Shown: piece after piece, positions 55,983 to 64,000 of the stretch | Layout of the letters: each line of letters opens with the position of its first letter | Numbering within the stretch: position 1 is the first letter of the stretch | Origin: Spirabiliibacterium falconis | Lineage (GTDB): Bacteria > Pseudomonadota > Gammaproteobacteria > Enterobacterales > Pasteurellaceae | Direction of reading: 5' to 3' | Assembly: GCF_014885015.1 (NCBI RefSeq) | Contig: NZ_JABMIJ010000006.1 | Span: 62,001-126,000, forward strand | Length of the DNA stretch: 64,000 nucleotides | The notes under the pieces: model-generated | What the model was told of the DNA's origin: nothing | Database searches by the model: none | Seen by the model: only the letters and a program-made list of their open reading frames with translations | Made by a program: the position numbers and the translations under genes

Positions 55983-57395
55983 TTATCGAATGCACTGTAA
56001 AAGTGCGGTTACTTTTTTACAATCTTTCACGCCAGGGGATGTTTCGACCCCAGAATTAATATCTAAGCCAAGGCAGCCTATGTCGGCAGCACGCTGACCA
56101 TTTTCAAGATTAATGCCGCCTGCGAGCATAATGCGCTGTTTTCCCTTTTCTGGCAGTAATGACCAGTCAAACGTGTGCCCTGTGCCACCTTGTTGCGTGC
56201 TGATTTGGCTATCGCACACAATGCGATCAATGTGGGGGGAATGATCGAGACAAAGTTGCGTGTCATCGGGCGAAATGGATACCGCTTTCCAGATTTGAAT
56301 CGCATCAGGCAATTGGGCGCGTAGCTCAGCAATAAAAGTGCGGTCTTCATTGCCATGTAATTGTACCGCATAAAGTCCTAATTGGCTTGCTAGACGCACA
56401 ATAAATTCAATGGATTGATTTTGGAACACACCAACATAACGCAGTGGCGCAGCAGTGGCAACCTCTTGTGCTTGGCGCAGGCTCAACGCACGGGGCGATT
56501 TTTCAGCAAAAATTAAGCCGCCATAAAGTGCGCCAGCGTCGAATGCACAGCGTGCGTCTTGTGGACGCGTTAAGCCGCACACTTTATTTTCGCCGAATAT
56601 CACACTGCGAACCGCACTTTGGAGATCTTCGCTGCCCATCAGACTTGACCCGATTAAAAAGGCGTTCACATCACGTTGTAATTGGCGCACTTGTTGATGC
56701 GTGTAGATCCCTGATTCGCTCACAATGGTGCGGTCATCTGGAATTCTTGCTGCCAGTGGTGGTGTGCGAGTGAGATCGACGCTTAAATCATGCAAATCAC
56801 GGTTGTTTATGCCAATCACTTTCGCATTCAACGCTAATGCACGTTCAAGCTCAGGTGCATTGGCTACTTCCGTTAACACACCCATGCCTAAGCGGTGTGC
56901 AAGGGTTGAAAGTGCGGTATAGCCTTCATCGCTGAGCACGGAGAGCATTAATAAAATGGCGTCCGCCTGAGAAAAACGGGCGAGATAGACTTGATACTCG
57001 CTGATCATAAAATCCTTACACAAAATCGGTTGTGGTGCGACAGACCGCACTTGTGCAATAAACGCAAAATCCCCTTGGAAGAAGTGCTCATCGGTCAACA
57101 CAGAAATGGCATTGGCATAGTCTTTATACACGCGGGCAATTTCTGTGGGGTCAAAGTCTGCACGAATCAAGCCCTTAGATGGCGAAGCCTTTTTGCATTC
57201 TAAAATAAAGTGCGGTTGGGGTTTTGGCGTGAGTGCGGCATAAAAATCCCGATCGCTTGGCGTGAGCTGTGATTGAAATTCGCTCAACGGCTGACGTGCT
57301 TCGCGTGTAGTAATCCAGCGTTGTTTATCCGCCACAATTTTTTGCAAAATGGTAGCTTGCTGATGAAGGGCTGGGTTTAAATAGGTATTTGTCAT
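55983..57395 (-). CDS. trpC: Bifunctional indole-3-glycerol phosphate synthase / PRA isomerase
   Basis: TrpC and TrpF activities are fused, as in E. coli (470 residues here). The N-terminal barrel (about 1-255) carries [32 protein letters not shown] and [12 protein letters not shown]; the C-terminal barrel (about 258-470) carries [35 protein letters not shown] and [14 protein letters not shown] with [10 protein letters not shown] at the end. Six USS copies lie within the gene. It is 11 bases after trpD. Confidence 0.97.
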   Translation of the reverse strand: MTNTYLNPALHQQATILQKIVADKQRWITTREARQPLSEFQSQLTPSDRDFYAALTPKPQPHFILECKKASPSKGLIRADFDPTEIARVYKDYANAISVLTDEHFFQGDFAFIAQVRSVAPQPILCKDFMISEYQVYLARFSQADAILLMLSVLSDEGYTALSTLAHRLGMGVLTEVANAPELERALALNAKVIGINNRDLHDLSVDLTRTPPLAARIPDDRTIVSESGIYTHQQVRQLQRDVNAFLIGSSLMGSEDLQSAVRSVIFGENKVCGLTRPQDARCAFDAGALYGGLIFAEKSPRALSLRQAQEVATAAPLRYVGVFQNQSIEFIVRLASQLGLYAVQLHGNEDRTFIAELRAQLPDAIQIWKAVSISPDDTQLCLDHSPHIDRIVCDSQISTQQGGTGHTFDWSLLPEKGKQRIMLAGGINLENGQRAADIGCLGLDINSGVETSPGVKDCKKVTALLQCIR

Positions 57396-57406
57396 TGTTT
57401 CGCTCC

Positions 57407-58405
57407 CTACGCAATGTTTCGCAGTTGCTGCAATGTGGCATACGCACTGCCACGAGCAAGGGTTTCAAGCACGGTTGCGGTTGTGGACTTGAGATCGTGA
57501 TGCCCGAATAAACGCAGTAAAAGTGCGGTATTTGCCGCCACCGCATTGGCGTGATATGGCGAGCCAGTGCCTTGTAAAAGTGCGGTCAGCATGCGTGCAT
57601 TTTCATCAGGCAAGCCACCTTTGAGGTGCTCTAACGGCTGAGGCGCAAGCCCAAAATCGGCAGGGGTGAGTGTGAAGTAGTCGATATGGCCGTTTTTCAC
57701 TTCGGCTACTTGGGTTTCACCATGCAATGCGACTTCATCTAGCCCCGCACCATGCACGATGATGGTGTGTTCATGCTCCATTAAAAGTGCGGTTTGGGCA
57801 TAGCGTTCTATCAACTCTGGCGTATAGACCCCGAGCAGTTGCCGCGCGGGTTTGGCAGGATTGATTAGTGGGCCTAAGATATTAAAAATCGTGCGGGTTT
57901 TCAGCGCGTTGCGTACAGGCATAGCGTGCTTGAAGCCTGTGTGATATTGCTGAGCGAATAAAAAGCACAGCCCAATCTCATCAAGTGCACTGCGGGCTTG
58001 ATCGGGCGTCATATGGATATTTATGCCCAACGCACTTAATACATCGCTTGAGCCGCTTTTACTTGAAACACTGCGGTTGCCATGTTTCGCAATTTTCGCA
58101 CCTAAATGTGCGCCAACAATAGCACTGGCGGTGGAGATATTAATGGTATCTGCACCGTCGCCACCTGTGCCCACAATATCAGCAAAAGGGTAGTCAGGGC
58201 GAGGGAAATCAAGTGCCGCATTTTGCAGGGCTTTTACCGCACCAGCAATTTCGTCATGACTTTCACCCCGCACGCGCATCGCAATGAGCACGCCAGCAAG
58301 TTGTTCGGGAGTGAGTTCACCATTGACTATGGCATTAAATAGCTGCTCGCTTTGTGTTCGGGTTAAGTGTTTTCCCGAGTAGAGCTGTTCTAACAGTGTG
58401 TACAT
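57407..58405 (-). CDS. trpD: Anthranilate phosphoribosyltransferase
   Basis: This 332-residue single-domain TrpD transfers phosphoribose from PRPP to anthranilate. The PRPP loop [17 protein letters not shown], the [17 protein letters not shown] motif and the [19 protein letters not shown] block are intact. It is not fused to TrpG, unlike in E. coli, because trpG is a separate gene upstream. The 53-base gap to trpG is the largest gap inside the operon. Confidence 0.97.
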   Translation of the reverse strand: MYTLLEQLYSGKHLTRTQSEQLFNAIVNGELTPEQLAGVLIAMRVRGESHDEIAGAVKALQNAALDFPRPDYPFADIVGTGGDGADTINISTASAIVGAHLGAKIAKHGNRSVSSKSGSSDVLSALGINIHMTPDQARSALDEIGLCFLFAQQYHTGFKHAMPVRNALKTRTIFNILGPLINPAKPARQLLGVYTPELIERYAQTALLMEHEHTIIVHGAGLDEVALHGETQVAEVKNGHIDYFTLTPADFGLAPQPLEHLKGGLPDENARMLTALLQGTGSPYHANAVAANTALLLRLFGHHDLKSTTATVLETLARGSAYATLQQLRNIA

Positions 58406-58458
58406 AAATTCTCTCTAAAAATGATAATAAATACGCAAGTGCGTTTTGCTTATGGTGC

Positions 58459-59055
58459 TTATGGTTTGTTGTATCCAGATTGTAGCAACCAGTCGATACT
58501 TTGTTTTAACAACTGCCCACCTTGCACGGTTAAAATGGATTCAGGGTGGAACTGAAAGGCGCAAATAGGTAAAGTGCGGTGTCGAATGGCCATCGGCAAG
58601 CCCTCAAAATGGGCGTTGACCACAAAATCGGGGTGAATCTGTTTCCCAATCAGTGAGTGGTAGCGTGCCACGGGCATAGGCGACGGCAGATTGGCAAACA
58701 TCGCTTGCCCATCGTGTTCGATATGTGACACTTTTCCATGCAAAATTTCTCCCGCACTCACTACTTGCCCGCCGAAGGCTTCAATTAACGCTTGGTGTCC
58801 TAAACAGATGCCTAAAATCGGTACACGCCCTGCCATAGCCTGAATCAGATCTAGCATAATGCCCGCCTCACGTGGCGCACCAGGGCCAGGTGAGAGTGCG
58901 ATAAGGGTGTCTGGCTGAGAAAGTGCGGTCTGCTCAAGTAATTCCAACGAACAATCGTTACGATAAATTTTCACCTGATGCCCAAGGCTGCGAAATTGAT
59001 CAACCAAATTATAGGTAAATGAATCAAAATTATCTAAAAAAACAATGGTTGCCAT
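58459..59055 (-). CDS. trpG: Anthranilate synthase component II (glutamine amidotransferase)
   Basis: TrpG supplies ammonia from glutamine to TrpE. The 198-residue class I amidotransferase has the catalytic Cys in ILGICLGHQALIEAFGG, the oxyanion loop LSPGPGAPREAG, and His/Glu in CAFQFHPESILT. I chose ATG 59055 (ATIVFLDNFDSFTYNL); AAGGAC upstream lies inside trpE. A longer frame from 59085 adds ten residues encoded in the trpE end and is less likely. One base separates it from the trpE stop. Confidence 0.95.
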   Translation of the reverse strand: MATIVFLDNFDSFTYNLVDQFRSLGHQVKIYRNDCSLELLEQTALSQPDTLIALSPGPGAPREAGIMLDLIQAMAGRVPILGICLGHQALIEAFGGQVVSAGEILHGKVSHIEHDGQAMFANLPSPMPVARYHSLIGKQIHPDFVVNAHFEGLPMAIRHRTLPICAFQFHPESILTVQGGQLLKQSIDWLLQSGYNKP

Positions 59056-59056
59056 A

Positions 59057-60607
59057 TTAATGTCCTTGTTCGTTGGTTTGTGCAATGGCCAGCAGTACTG
59101 CTTTGGCTTTGTGGCGCGTTTCGTCCGCTTCCATTTGTGGATCGGAATCTAATACTTCACCACAGCCCGCTTGTACATAAGCGATGTTGTTTTGCACAAA
59201 GGCACTTCGGATCACAATGCAGGTGTCAAAGTCGCCTTTCGAGGTGAGATAACCTACCGCACCACCATAACTGTGGCGACGCTGCTTTTCGACTTGATAG
59301 AGTAGTTGCATGGCTTTAATTTTCGGTGCGCCAGTCAGCGTTCCCATGTTCATACAGGCTTGATAGGCGTGCAGCGCATCAAATTCATCACGCAATGTGC
59401 CGACCACACGTGAGACAAGGTGCATAATGTGAGAATAACGATCCACCTGCATAAGCTCTGCCACACGGCGTGATCCACTATTACACACCCGTGCAATATC
59501 ATTTCGGGCTAAATCCACGAGCATTAAATGTTCTGATAATTCTTTTTTATCTAGCCGTAGCTCCAGCTCTAAGCGTGCGTCTAATTCATGATCAATCTCG
59601 CCTTGTTCATTAAAGCCACGTGGGCGAGAGCCAGCAATAGGGTAAATTTCTAACTGACGTGTTGCTGGTGTAAATTTAAGCGCACTTTCAGGAGACGCAC
59701 CGAATAGTGTAAAATCCGTATCTTGCAGATAAAACATATACGGGCTTGGGTTATTTTTTTTCAATTGGCGGTAACTGGCCAGTGCATTTGGGCAAGCAAT
59801 GGAAAAACGTCGCGACGGGACAATTTGAAACACATCGCCAGCATAAATGTGGTCTTTGAGTTGACGAATAATCCCTTTAAATGCGAGATCTTCAATATTA
59901 ACGTTCACCTCAGCTGATGCAGGTGTTATATTTAAATGTAACGTGATGTGTTGAAGTTTCGTTGCTATCTCGCTTCCTTGACGTTGTAAGGCTTCTTTTT
60001 GTGTTAGATTAAAGCAAAAACTTTGCAACGTGGTTGTTTGGTGTTGGTGATCAAAAATCAGTAATTGATCAGCAAGATAAAAGCAGTAATCAGGGCAGTG
60101 GATGCCATCATCTTCCAGCGTAATGCCGTCCATTGGCATAAATTGTGTGACCAGATCATAGGAAAATAGCCCGCCAAGATAAATAGCCTGTTCGGTTCCA
60201 GCGTAGCATTCTGTAATAAAGCGCAACGCAGAGAAAATAGAGGGGGCTTGTAATTTAGCATCTTCATCAAGATTAGTATCAGGCTTAGCAATGCGAATGG
60301 TCAGTTTGTCAGCAGCTTGTGTTAATATATGCACTGCACATTGAGAGGATATTTTGCCGGCTAAATGGGCTAAAACGGATTCGCCATTGGCATTTAATGC
60401 GGTGTAGCTAACGGTATCGTCAACACAGGTAATTTTAACCGCACTTTGCACAAATAATAAGCTGGTTAAGCTATTTTTGCTTTGAATTTCTGCAGATTCT
60501 AATAACAGTGTTGAACCTTGGTTTTGACACAATGCAGCAAATACTGCAGTGGGATCAGCACAATACGGCACGAGTTGTGTTTGTATCGAAAGTGTTGGCG
60601 TACTCAT
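59057..60607 (-). CDS. trpE: Anthranilate synthase component I
   Basis: TrpE converts chorismate to anthranilate. The 516-residue protein has the tryptophan feedback-site segment LLLESAEIQSKNSLTSL near the N-terminus, and the chorismate-binding domain with VFQIVPSRRFS, PSPYMFYL, IYPIAGSRPRGF, ELSEHLMLVDLARNDI and QAGCGEVLDSDPQMEADETRHKA. It is the first gene of the trp operon; a promoter with TrpR operator lies about 30 bases upstream. Confidence 0.97.
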   Translation of the reverse strand: MSTPTLSIQTQLVPYCADPTAVFAALCQNQGSTLLLESAEIQSKNSLTSLLFVQSAVKITCVDDTVSYTALNANGESVLAHLAGKISSQCAVHILTQAADKLTIRIAKPDTNLDEDAKLQAPSIFSALRFITECYAGTEQAIYLGGLFSYDLVTQFMPMDGITLEDDGIHCPDYCFYLADQLLIFDHQHQTTTLQSFCFNLTQKEALQRQGSEIATKLQHITLHLNITPASAEVNVNIEDLAFKGIIRQLKDHIYAGDVFQIVPSRRFSIACPNALASYRQLKKNNPSPYMFYLQDTDFTLFGASPESALKFTPATRQLEIYPIAGSRPRGFNEQGEIDHELDARLELELRLDKKELSEHLMLVDLARNDIARVCNSGSRRVAELMQVDRYSHIMHLVSRVVGTLRDEFDALHAYQACMNMGTLTGAPKIKAMQLLYQVEKQRRHSYGGAVGYLTSKGDFDTCIVIRSAFVQNNIAYVQAGCGEVLDSDPQMEADETRHKAKAVLLAIAQTNEQGH

Positions 60608-60637
60608 GAGTTACCTTTATCATTTCTTTTTTAGATT

Positions 60638-60671
60638 GAACTATTAAACTAGTACAAGAGTGCAAAGTCAA
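60638..60671 (-). promoter_or_regulatory. trp promoter with TrpR operator
   Basis: On the minus strand TTGACT (60666-60671) and TTTAAT (60643-60648) are 17 bases apart. The operator at 60638-60655 reads (plus strand) GAACTATTAAACTAGTAC and is identical at 16 of 18 positions to the E. coli trpEDCBA operator; it covers the -10. The leader from the predicted start site to trpE is only about 30 bases, with no room for a leader peptide and attenuator. Confidence 0.85.
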
Positions 60672-60784
60672 GTTTTTTCTATTCTAACCTTGAAATTGAG
60701 GTGATTGTCGCAAATATTAGAGATAAAAGCATTGGCTAGCATGAGGAATGCGGTATGATTAGCCAAACAAATTAAGGAGAGCCT

Positions 60785-61834
60785 ATGTGGTCTGAGATTT
60801 TATTGAATTATGGCATTTTTATTTTAGAAGTCATTACACTGTTATTAATTGTGGTCGGCATTTTTGCCTTGATTGTGGCACTACGCCATAAAAATAACAA
60901 TAGTCATGCTACATTGAAAATCACGAATTTAGCCGAGCAACAGCAGGAACACCAAGATAAATTGAGTGATTTTCGTCTAAGTGAGATCGCATTAAAACAA
61001 AAAGAAAAAGCACGCAAAGCCAAAGAAAAGGCAGAACAAAAAGCCCAAAAAGCGAAATATAAACACGATAATACCGCACTTCAGCCTAGCAAGCCATGCT
61101 TGTATGTGCTTAATTTTAAAGGCGATTTAGCCGCAAGTCAGGCTGAGGCATTAGCACAAAGTATTAACGCCGTGATTGCTTGCGCCAACACTGATGACGA
61201 AGTCTTATTGCGACTTGAAAGCCCTGGTGGTTTGGTGCACGCTTACGGCTACGCCAGTTCACAACTGAATCGCCTGAAACAACATGGCATTAAACTGACG
61301 GTCGCGGTAGATAAAGTGGCTGCCAGCGGTGGTTATATGATGGCGTGTGTGGCCGATAAAATTGTTGCTGCACCTTTTGCCGTGATTGGCTCTGTGGGTG
61401 TGGTGGCTCAGATTCCCAATATACATCGCTTGTTGAAAAAACATGATGTGGATGTAGAGGTCATGACGGCAGGTGAGTATAAACGCACGATGACAGTGCT
61501 TGGAGAAAATACCGACAAAGATCGTGAGAAATTCCAACAAGAACTGAATGAAACACATCAATTATTTAAGGATTTTGTGGTACAACACAGACCGCACTTA
61601 GCGATCGATAACGTTGCCACGGGAGAGCATTGGTTTGGTCAACAAGCCCTGACACTGGGCTTGGTGGATGAATTGGCTACCAGTGATGACATTATTTTAA
61701 ATGCAATGAAAGAAAAAGATGTGCTTGAAGTGCGTTTTAACGAGAAGAAATCTTTACTACAAAAAATAGGTAAGCAGGCAGAAATGGGAACTGAAAGTGT
61801 GCTACACCGCTTATTAAACCGCACTTTGTCATAA
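60785..61834 (+). CDS. sohB: Inner-membrane S49 peptidase SohB
   Basis: The 349-residue protein has an N-terminal membrane segment (about 8-32), a Lys/Glu/Ala-rich stretch (about 70-105) and the S49 peptidase domain with the nucleophile Ser in DKVAASGGYMMACVADKI and the conserved AAPFAVIGSVGVVAQIPN and GEYKRTMTVLGENTDKDREKF. SohB is a signal-peptide-peptidase relative whose overproduction rescues DegP loss in E. coli. AAGGAGAG precedes the ATG. It is divergent from trpE, as in some other gammaproteobacteria. Confidence 0.93.
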   Translation: MWSEILLNYGIFILEVITLLLIVVGIFALIVALRHKNNNSHATLKITNLAEQQQEHQDKLSDFRLSEIALKQKEKARKAKEKAEQKAQKAKYKHDNTALQPSKPCLYVLNFKGDLAASQAEALAQSINAVIACANTDDEVLLRLESPGGLVHAYGYASSQLNRLKQHGIKLTVAVDKVAASGGYMMACVADKIVAAPFAVIGSVGVVAQIPNIHRLLKKHDVDVEVMTAGEYKRTMTVLGENTDKDREKFQQELNETHQLFKDFVVQHRPHLAIDNVATGEHWFGQQALTLGLVDELATSDDIILNAMKEKDVLEVRFNEKKSLLQKIGKQAEMGTESVLHRLLNRTLS

Positions 61835-61846
61835 TTAATCTAAAAT

Positions 61847-61873
61847 AAAGGCTGTGTGATACAGCCTTTTTTT
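61847..61873 (+). terminator. Terminator of sohB
   Basis: AAAGGCTGT (61847-61855), loop GTGAT, ACAGCCTTT (61861-61869), then T to 61873. Confidence 0.92.
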
Positions 61874-61880
61874 ATAACTA

Positions 61881-61903
61881 AAGTGCGGTTTTGTAACCGC
61901 ACT
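61881..61903 (-). terminator. USS-containing hairpin downstream of lysC
   Basis: AGTGCGGTT (61882-61890) and AACCGCACT (61895-61903) form a 9-bp stem with loop TTGT, just past the lysC stop at 61908. The left arm is part of a full USS (61881-61889). A short T tract follows on the minus strand. Confidence 0.65.
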
Positions 61904-61907
61904 GTGC

Positions 61908-63260
61908 TTATTCAAATAATTCACTATGCAATTTCACAACGATCTCGTTAGCGTGTTCGCTTGGCACGAGTAGACAGACGTTGTTAGTACTGGCACCGTA
62001 ACCAATCATGCGAACGTTGTAAGGTTCAAGAGTGGTGAATAACCGTTTGGCAACACCAGAGGTTAAATGTAAGTCGTTACCGATGAGGGCGACCAAATCT
62101 AATCCTGAATCTACTTTGACGTGGCAGACTTCAGTCAACGCATCCATTAGCTCGCTGGAGAGCATAGACGCACCAGATGAAGCGGAACCTGTTTTATCTA
62201 ATGTGACGGCAACACTGACTTCAGACGTGGTCACGGTATCCACAGAAATTTTATATTTCGCTAAAATAGCAAAAACATTCGCCAAAAAGCCTTGAGCGTG
62301 CAGCATACTTAAGCTCGTTAACGTTAATAAGGTCTGATCACGACGCAGTGCAATGGCACGGAATGTTGGGCGTGGTTGTGGATCACGTGTAACCCATGTG
62401 CCGCCTGCCTCAGGGGTTTTGCTTGAGCCAACATAAACAGGGATATTACTGCGCACAGCAGGCAAGAGGGTGGCAGGGTGAAGCACTTTGGCACCAAAAG
62501 TTGCCATTTCAGCCGCTTCGGCAAAACTCATGGTGTCGATTTTTTGTGCTTGTGGCACAATGCGTGGATCCGTTGTGTAGATGCCAGGAACATCCGTCCA
62601 GATTAATACATCTTTAGCATTTAGCATTTCGGCTAAAAGTGCGGCGGAATAATCACTACCTCCCCGTCCCAGCGTTGTGGTTTTCCCTAATTCATCGCGC
62701 CCAATAAACCCTTGTGTGATCACCAGTTCACCTTGATCGATCAACGGTTTTAGAATATTGTCGCAATTTTTTTGTGTTTTGACATCATCAGGAGCCGCTT
62801 TACCATAGTGGCTATTGGTGGCAACCAGTGTGCGGACATCAACCCAAGTGGCACGGGTATTTAGTTCCCGCAAAATTTCCACAAAGATTTTGGTTGACAT
62901 CATCTCACCGTGGCTGATGAGTTCATCGGTTAATGCTGGAGAGGTGGCAAGACTGGCGGCTTCTGCAAGGTTTTTGACATTGGCTAAAAGGCGGTCAATT
63001 TCCACACAAATGGCACTGTTGTCGTTAATTTCATTTAAAATGGCATACTGAATTTGGTGTAATTGCTCAAATAAGGCTTCACGGCGTGGGTTATCACAGC
63101 CGTTGGCAAGTTCCACTAAAATATTGGTCACGCCAGCTGAGGCTGATAAGACCACCACACGGGTATTCGGGTCGTTAATCACAATGCGAGCACAGGCTTG
63201 CATTGCAGGGTAGTTGGCAACGCTGGTGCCGCCAAATTTTGCAACAGAGAGATGTGACAT
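61908..63260 (-). CDS. lysC: Lysine-sensitive aspartokinase (III)
   Basis: LysC phosphorylates aspartate, the first step toward lysine, threonine, methionine and diaminopimelate. The 450 residues match E. coli LysC (449). Motifs are VAKFGGTSV at the N-terminus, SASAGVTN, GFIGRDELGKTTTLGRGGSDYSAALLA (positions about 205-232), WTDVPGIYTTDPR, and two C-terminal ACT domains (TLTSLSMLHAQGFLANVF; LVALIGNDLHLTSGVAKRLF). I chose ATG 63260 with AGGAAAA upstream; the frame continues to 63353 but this lies in the riboswitch. It has no fused homoserine dehydrogenase. Confidence 0.96.
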   Translation of the reverse strand: MSHLSVAKFGGTSVANYPAMQACARIVINDPNTRVVVLSASAGVTNILVELANGCDNPRREALFEQLHQIQYAILNEINDNSAICVEIDRLLANVKNLAEAASLATSPALTDELISHGEMMSTKIFVEILRELNTRATWVDVRTLVATNSHYGKAAPDDVKTQKNCDNILKPLIDQGELVITQGFIGRDELGKTTTLGRGGSDYSAALLAEMLNAKDVLIWTDVPGIYTTDPRIVPQAQKIDTMSFAEAAEMATFGAKVLHPATLLPAVRSNIPVYVGSSKTPEAGGTWVTRDPQPRPTFRAIALRRDQTLLTLTSLSMLHAQGFLANVFAILAKYKISVDTVTTSEVSVAVTLDKTGSASSGASMLSSELMDALTEVCHVKVDSGLDLVALIGNDLHLTSGVAKRLFTTLEPYNVRMIGYGASTNNVCLLVPSEHANEIVVKLHSELFE

Positions 63261-63338
63261 AAGTTTTCCTGTAAAGTTAAACGATAAAAAAGAGTAATAG
63301 ATTGCGTAAACAGAAAGGAAAGTGCGGTTGGTCGACTT

Positions 63339-63500
63339 GAAGCACTCCATCACAGGGTGATGACAGCCCTAGGGATTCAGCCCTAGCAGCCGATAAATTG
63401 CAGTATCGGATACAATTTATCTCGGCAACGTTCCCCTGATTATTTCCGCCCGATGCGTTAAAAAATAACTGCCTGAACGCTGCGCCTCTTCTGTTCACTG
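63339..63500 (-). ncRNA. Lysine riboswitch (L box) of lysC
   Basis: The lysC leader contains the conserved L-box elements in order on the minus strand: AGAAGAGGCGC (63482-63492), GGCAGT, a GGGGAA element, GCCGAG with its helix (ATAAATTGTA/TGCAATTTAT region), then TCGGCTGCTAGGGCTGAATC (ending near 63375) and CTGTCATC, and closing GGAGTGCTTC (63339-63348). The GGGCTGAATCCCT segment is almost identical to the E. coli lysC riboswitch. When lysine binds, expression should fall. Downstream, TTTCCTTT (63314-63321) is complementary to the Shine-Dalgarno AGGAAAA (63264-63270), which suggests translational control; no strong intrinsic terminator is seen before the start. Confidence 0.92.
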
Positions 63501-63553
63501 GCAAATCGTGAACGCATATAGAAATAACGGTTTATGTGTTTTTTGTCAAGCAG

Positions 63554-63586
63554 AAAAGTGCGGTTATAAATAAAAACCGCACTTTT
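63554..63586. repeat. Inverted USS pair upstream of lysC leader
   Basis: AAAAGTGCGGTT (63554-63565) and AACCGCACTTTT (63575-63586) form a 12-bp stem with a 9-base loop, both arms holding complete USS. With the metE terminator (63597-63620) it fills the space between metE and lysC; the lysC promoter should lie between 63501 and 63553, but I see no convincing -35/-10 pair. Confidence 0.85.
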
Positions 63587-63596
63587 ATAAGACAAA

Positions 63597-63620
63597 AAAG
63601 CCACTGCGAACAGTGGCTTT
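63597..63620 (-). terminator. Terminator of metE
   Basis: AAAGCCACTG (63597-63606) and CAGTGGCTTT (63611-63620) make a 10-bp stem with a TTCG tetraloop on the minus strand, followed by six U. It lies 20 bases after the metE stop. Confidence 0.93.
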
Positions 63621-63639
63621 GAGGTTGTGTTTTGGTTGA

Positions 63640-64000
63640 TTAGTTCAACTCTTTTCGTAATTGTTTGGTGACGTTTACCATCACTTCTAACGCTGCGTGG
63701 GTTTCTGGCCATGCACGTGTTTTCAAACCGCAGTCTGGATTCACCCATAAACGCTCGGCAGGGATAACATCAAGGGCTTTACGTAGCAGATGCTCGATTT
63801 CGCTGGCTTCTGGCACACGAGGGCTGTGAATGTCATACACACCTGGGCCGATGTCATTTGGATATTTAAAATCACCAAATGCGGTTAATAATTCCATATC
63901 TGAACGTGAGGTTTCAATCGTAATCACATCAGCATCCATTGACGCAATGGCTGGCAGAATATCGTTGAACTCAGAATAACACATATGTGTGTGAATTTGA
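63640..64000 (-). CDS. metE: Cobalamin-independent methionine synthase MetE (3' part)
   Basis: The frame is open to the window edge, so only the C-terminal 119 residues are present. MetE transfers a methyl group from methyltetrahydrofolate triglutamate to homocysteine with a catalytic zinc. The zinc ligands are visible: HMC in [18 protein letters not shown] (His and Cys) and the Cys of [10 protein letters not shown]; an upstream Glu ligand is beyond the edge. Substrate segments [23 protein letters not shown] (about 36-58) are conserved. Confidence 0.97.
   Translation of the reverse strand, partial: QIHTHMCYSEFNDILPAIASMDADVITIETSRSDMELLTAFGDFKYPNDIGPGVYDIHSPRVPEASEIEHLLRKALDVIPAERLWVNPDCGLKTRAWPETHAALEVMVNVTKQLRKELN

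Larger units (their letters stand above)
1350..63584. repeat. Dispersed DNA uptake signal sequences (USS)
   Basis: The 9-base core AAGTGCGGT (or ACCGCACTT) is scattered over the whole window; my count by eye is about 105 exact copies, in genes and gaps, in both orientations. Dense genes are xseA, trpC, copA, yfcH and the 3' part of trpD. Longer USS-free stretches are 14.64-17.0 kb (pntB), 27.67-30.05 kb (repeat lipoprotein, sspA), 42.4-44.7 kb (mrcB) and 52.25-54.34 kb (HlyD/DUF3302). This is the Haemophilus-type (Hin) USS, not the ACAAGCGGT (Apl) type. Confidence 0.95.

Noticed and set aside
60608-60784. Leader peptide and attenuator for the trp operon
   Set aside because: No short frame with tandem Trp codons and no terminator hairpin lie between the predicted promoter and trpE; the available leader is about 30 bases.
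63261-63353. N-terminal extension of lysC by 31 residues
   Set aside because: The stretch reads through the end of the lysine riboswitch and its platform; the family start and the Shine-Dalgarno AGGAAAA fit 63260.

Overview
The window is chromosomal DNA of a gammaproteobacterium of the family Pasteurellaceae. The decisive sign is the Haemophilus-type DNA uptake signal sequence (USS) core AAGTGCGGT, of which I count by eye about 105 exact copies on the two strands (about one per 600 bases). Protein sequences and several gene neighbourhoods also match Haemophilus/Pasteurella (rlmN-pilW-rodZ-ispG-hisS-yfgM; ratA-rnfH-roxA-xseA; yfcH-argR/mdh; lrp-ftsK-lolA-rarA). The species cannot be named from the sequence alone. 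I saw no rRNA, tRNA, insertion sequence, prophage or CRISPR array. This is mostly a dense, orderly core-genome segment with both ends cutting through genes (fadD on the left, metE on the right).

Layout. 1-11143: end of fadD, rnd, mnmC (opposite strand), fabB, lrp-ftsK-lolA-rarA. 11179-13641 (minus): a small glycine-zipper lipoprotein, tyrS, a candidate Fur-controlled small RNA and sfsA. 13872-18479: pntAB transhydrogenase behind a structured leader, coaE-yacG-GNAT, raiA. 18518-20880: cysteine desulfidase cyuA (minus) and an orphan gluconate 5-dehydrogenase-like gene with a CRP site. 21084-27781: a competence/cell-shape/translation cluster led by a CRP-S (Sxy-type) site: rlmN-pilW-rodZ-ispG-hisS-yfgM-dapD. 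27958-30037: an 11-residue-repeat lipoprotein and sspAB. 30064-33192: divergent cueR/copA with a textbook MerR-type promoter. 33225-36337 (minus): yciC-yciB-yciA-yciI and prmB. 36445-40782: smrB, ratA, rnfH, a small membrane protein, roxA, xseA. 40794-46269 (minus): der, mrcB, yfcH, argR with tandem ARG boxes. 46481-52242: mdh, an unassigned methyltransferase, lysO (minus) divergent from the OLD-family nuclease ybjD, and tyrP with a TyrR box. 52305-53842 (minus): a USS-free, AT-rich HlyD/DUF3302 pair. 53974-60607 (minus): the complete trpE-G-D-CF-B-A operon behind a TrpR operator and no attenuator. 60785-64000: sohB, lysC behind a lysine riboswitch, and the 3' end of metE.

Functional themes. 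Amino-acid metabolism dominates and its controls are readable in the DNA: TrpR for trp, a lysine riboswitch for lysC (with dapD for lysine/cell-wall synthesis and lysO for lysine export elsewhere in the window), ArgR autoregulation, a TyrR box at tyrP, and Lrp. Ribosome and RNA quality control is the second theme (raiA, rlmN, prmB, roxA, der, smrB, ratA, sspAB, rnd, mnmC). The third is the imprint of DNA uptake: USS copies form terminator stems, overlap start codons, sit in the lysC riboswitch platform, and appear in proteins as Ser-Ala-Val or Thr-Ala-Leu tripeptides.

I did not find an obviously new multi-gene system. The most rewarding leads are the Fur-box/small-RNA locus at 12767-12866, the CRP-S site at 20942-20963, the two-hairpin pntA leader, the 11-mer repeat lipoprotein, the SmrB variant lacking a conserved motif histidine, and the high USS density.
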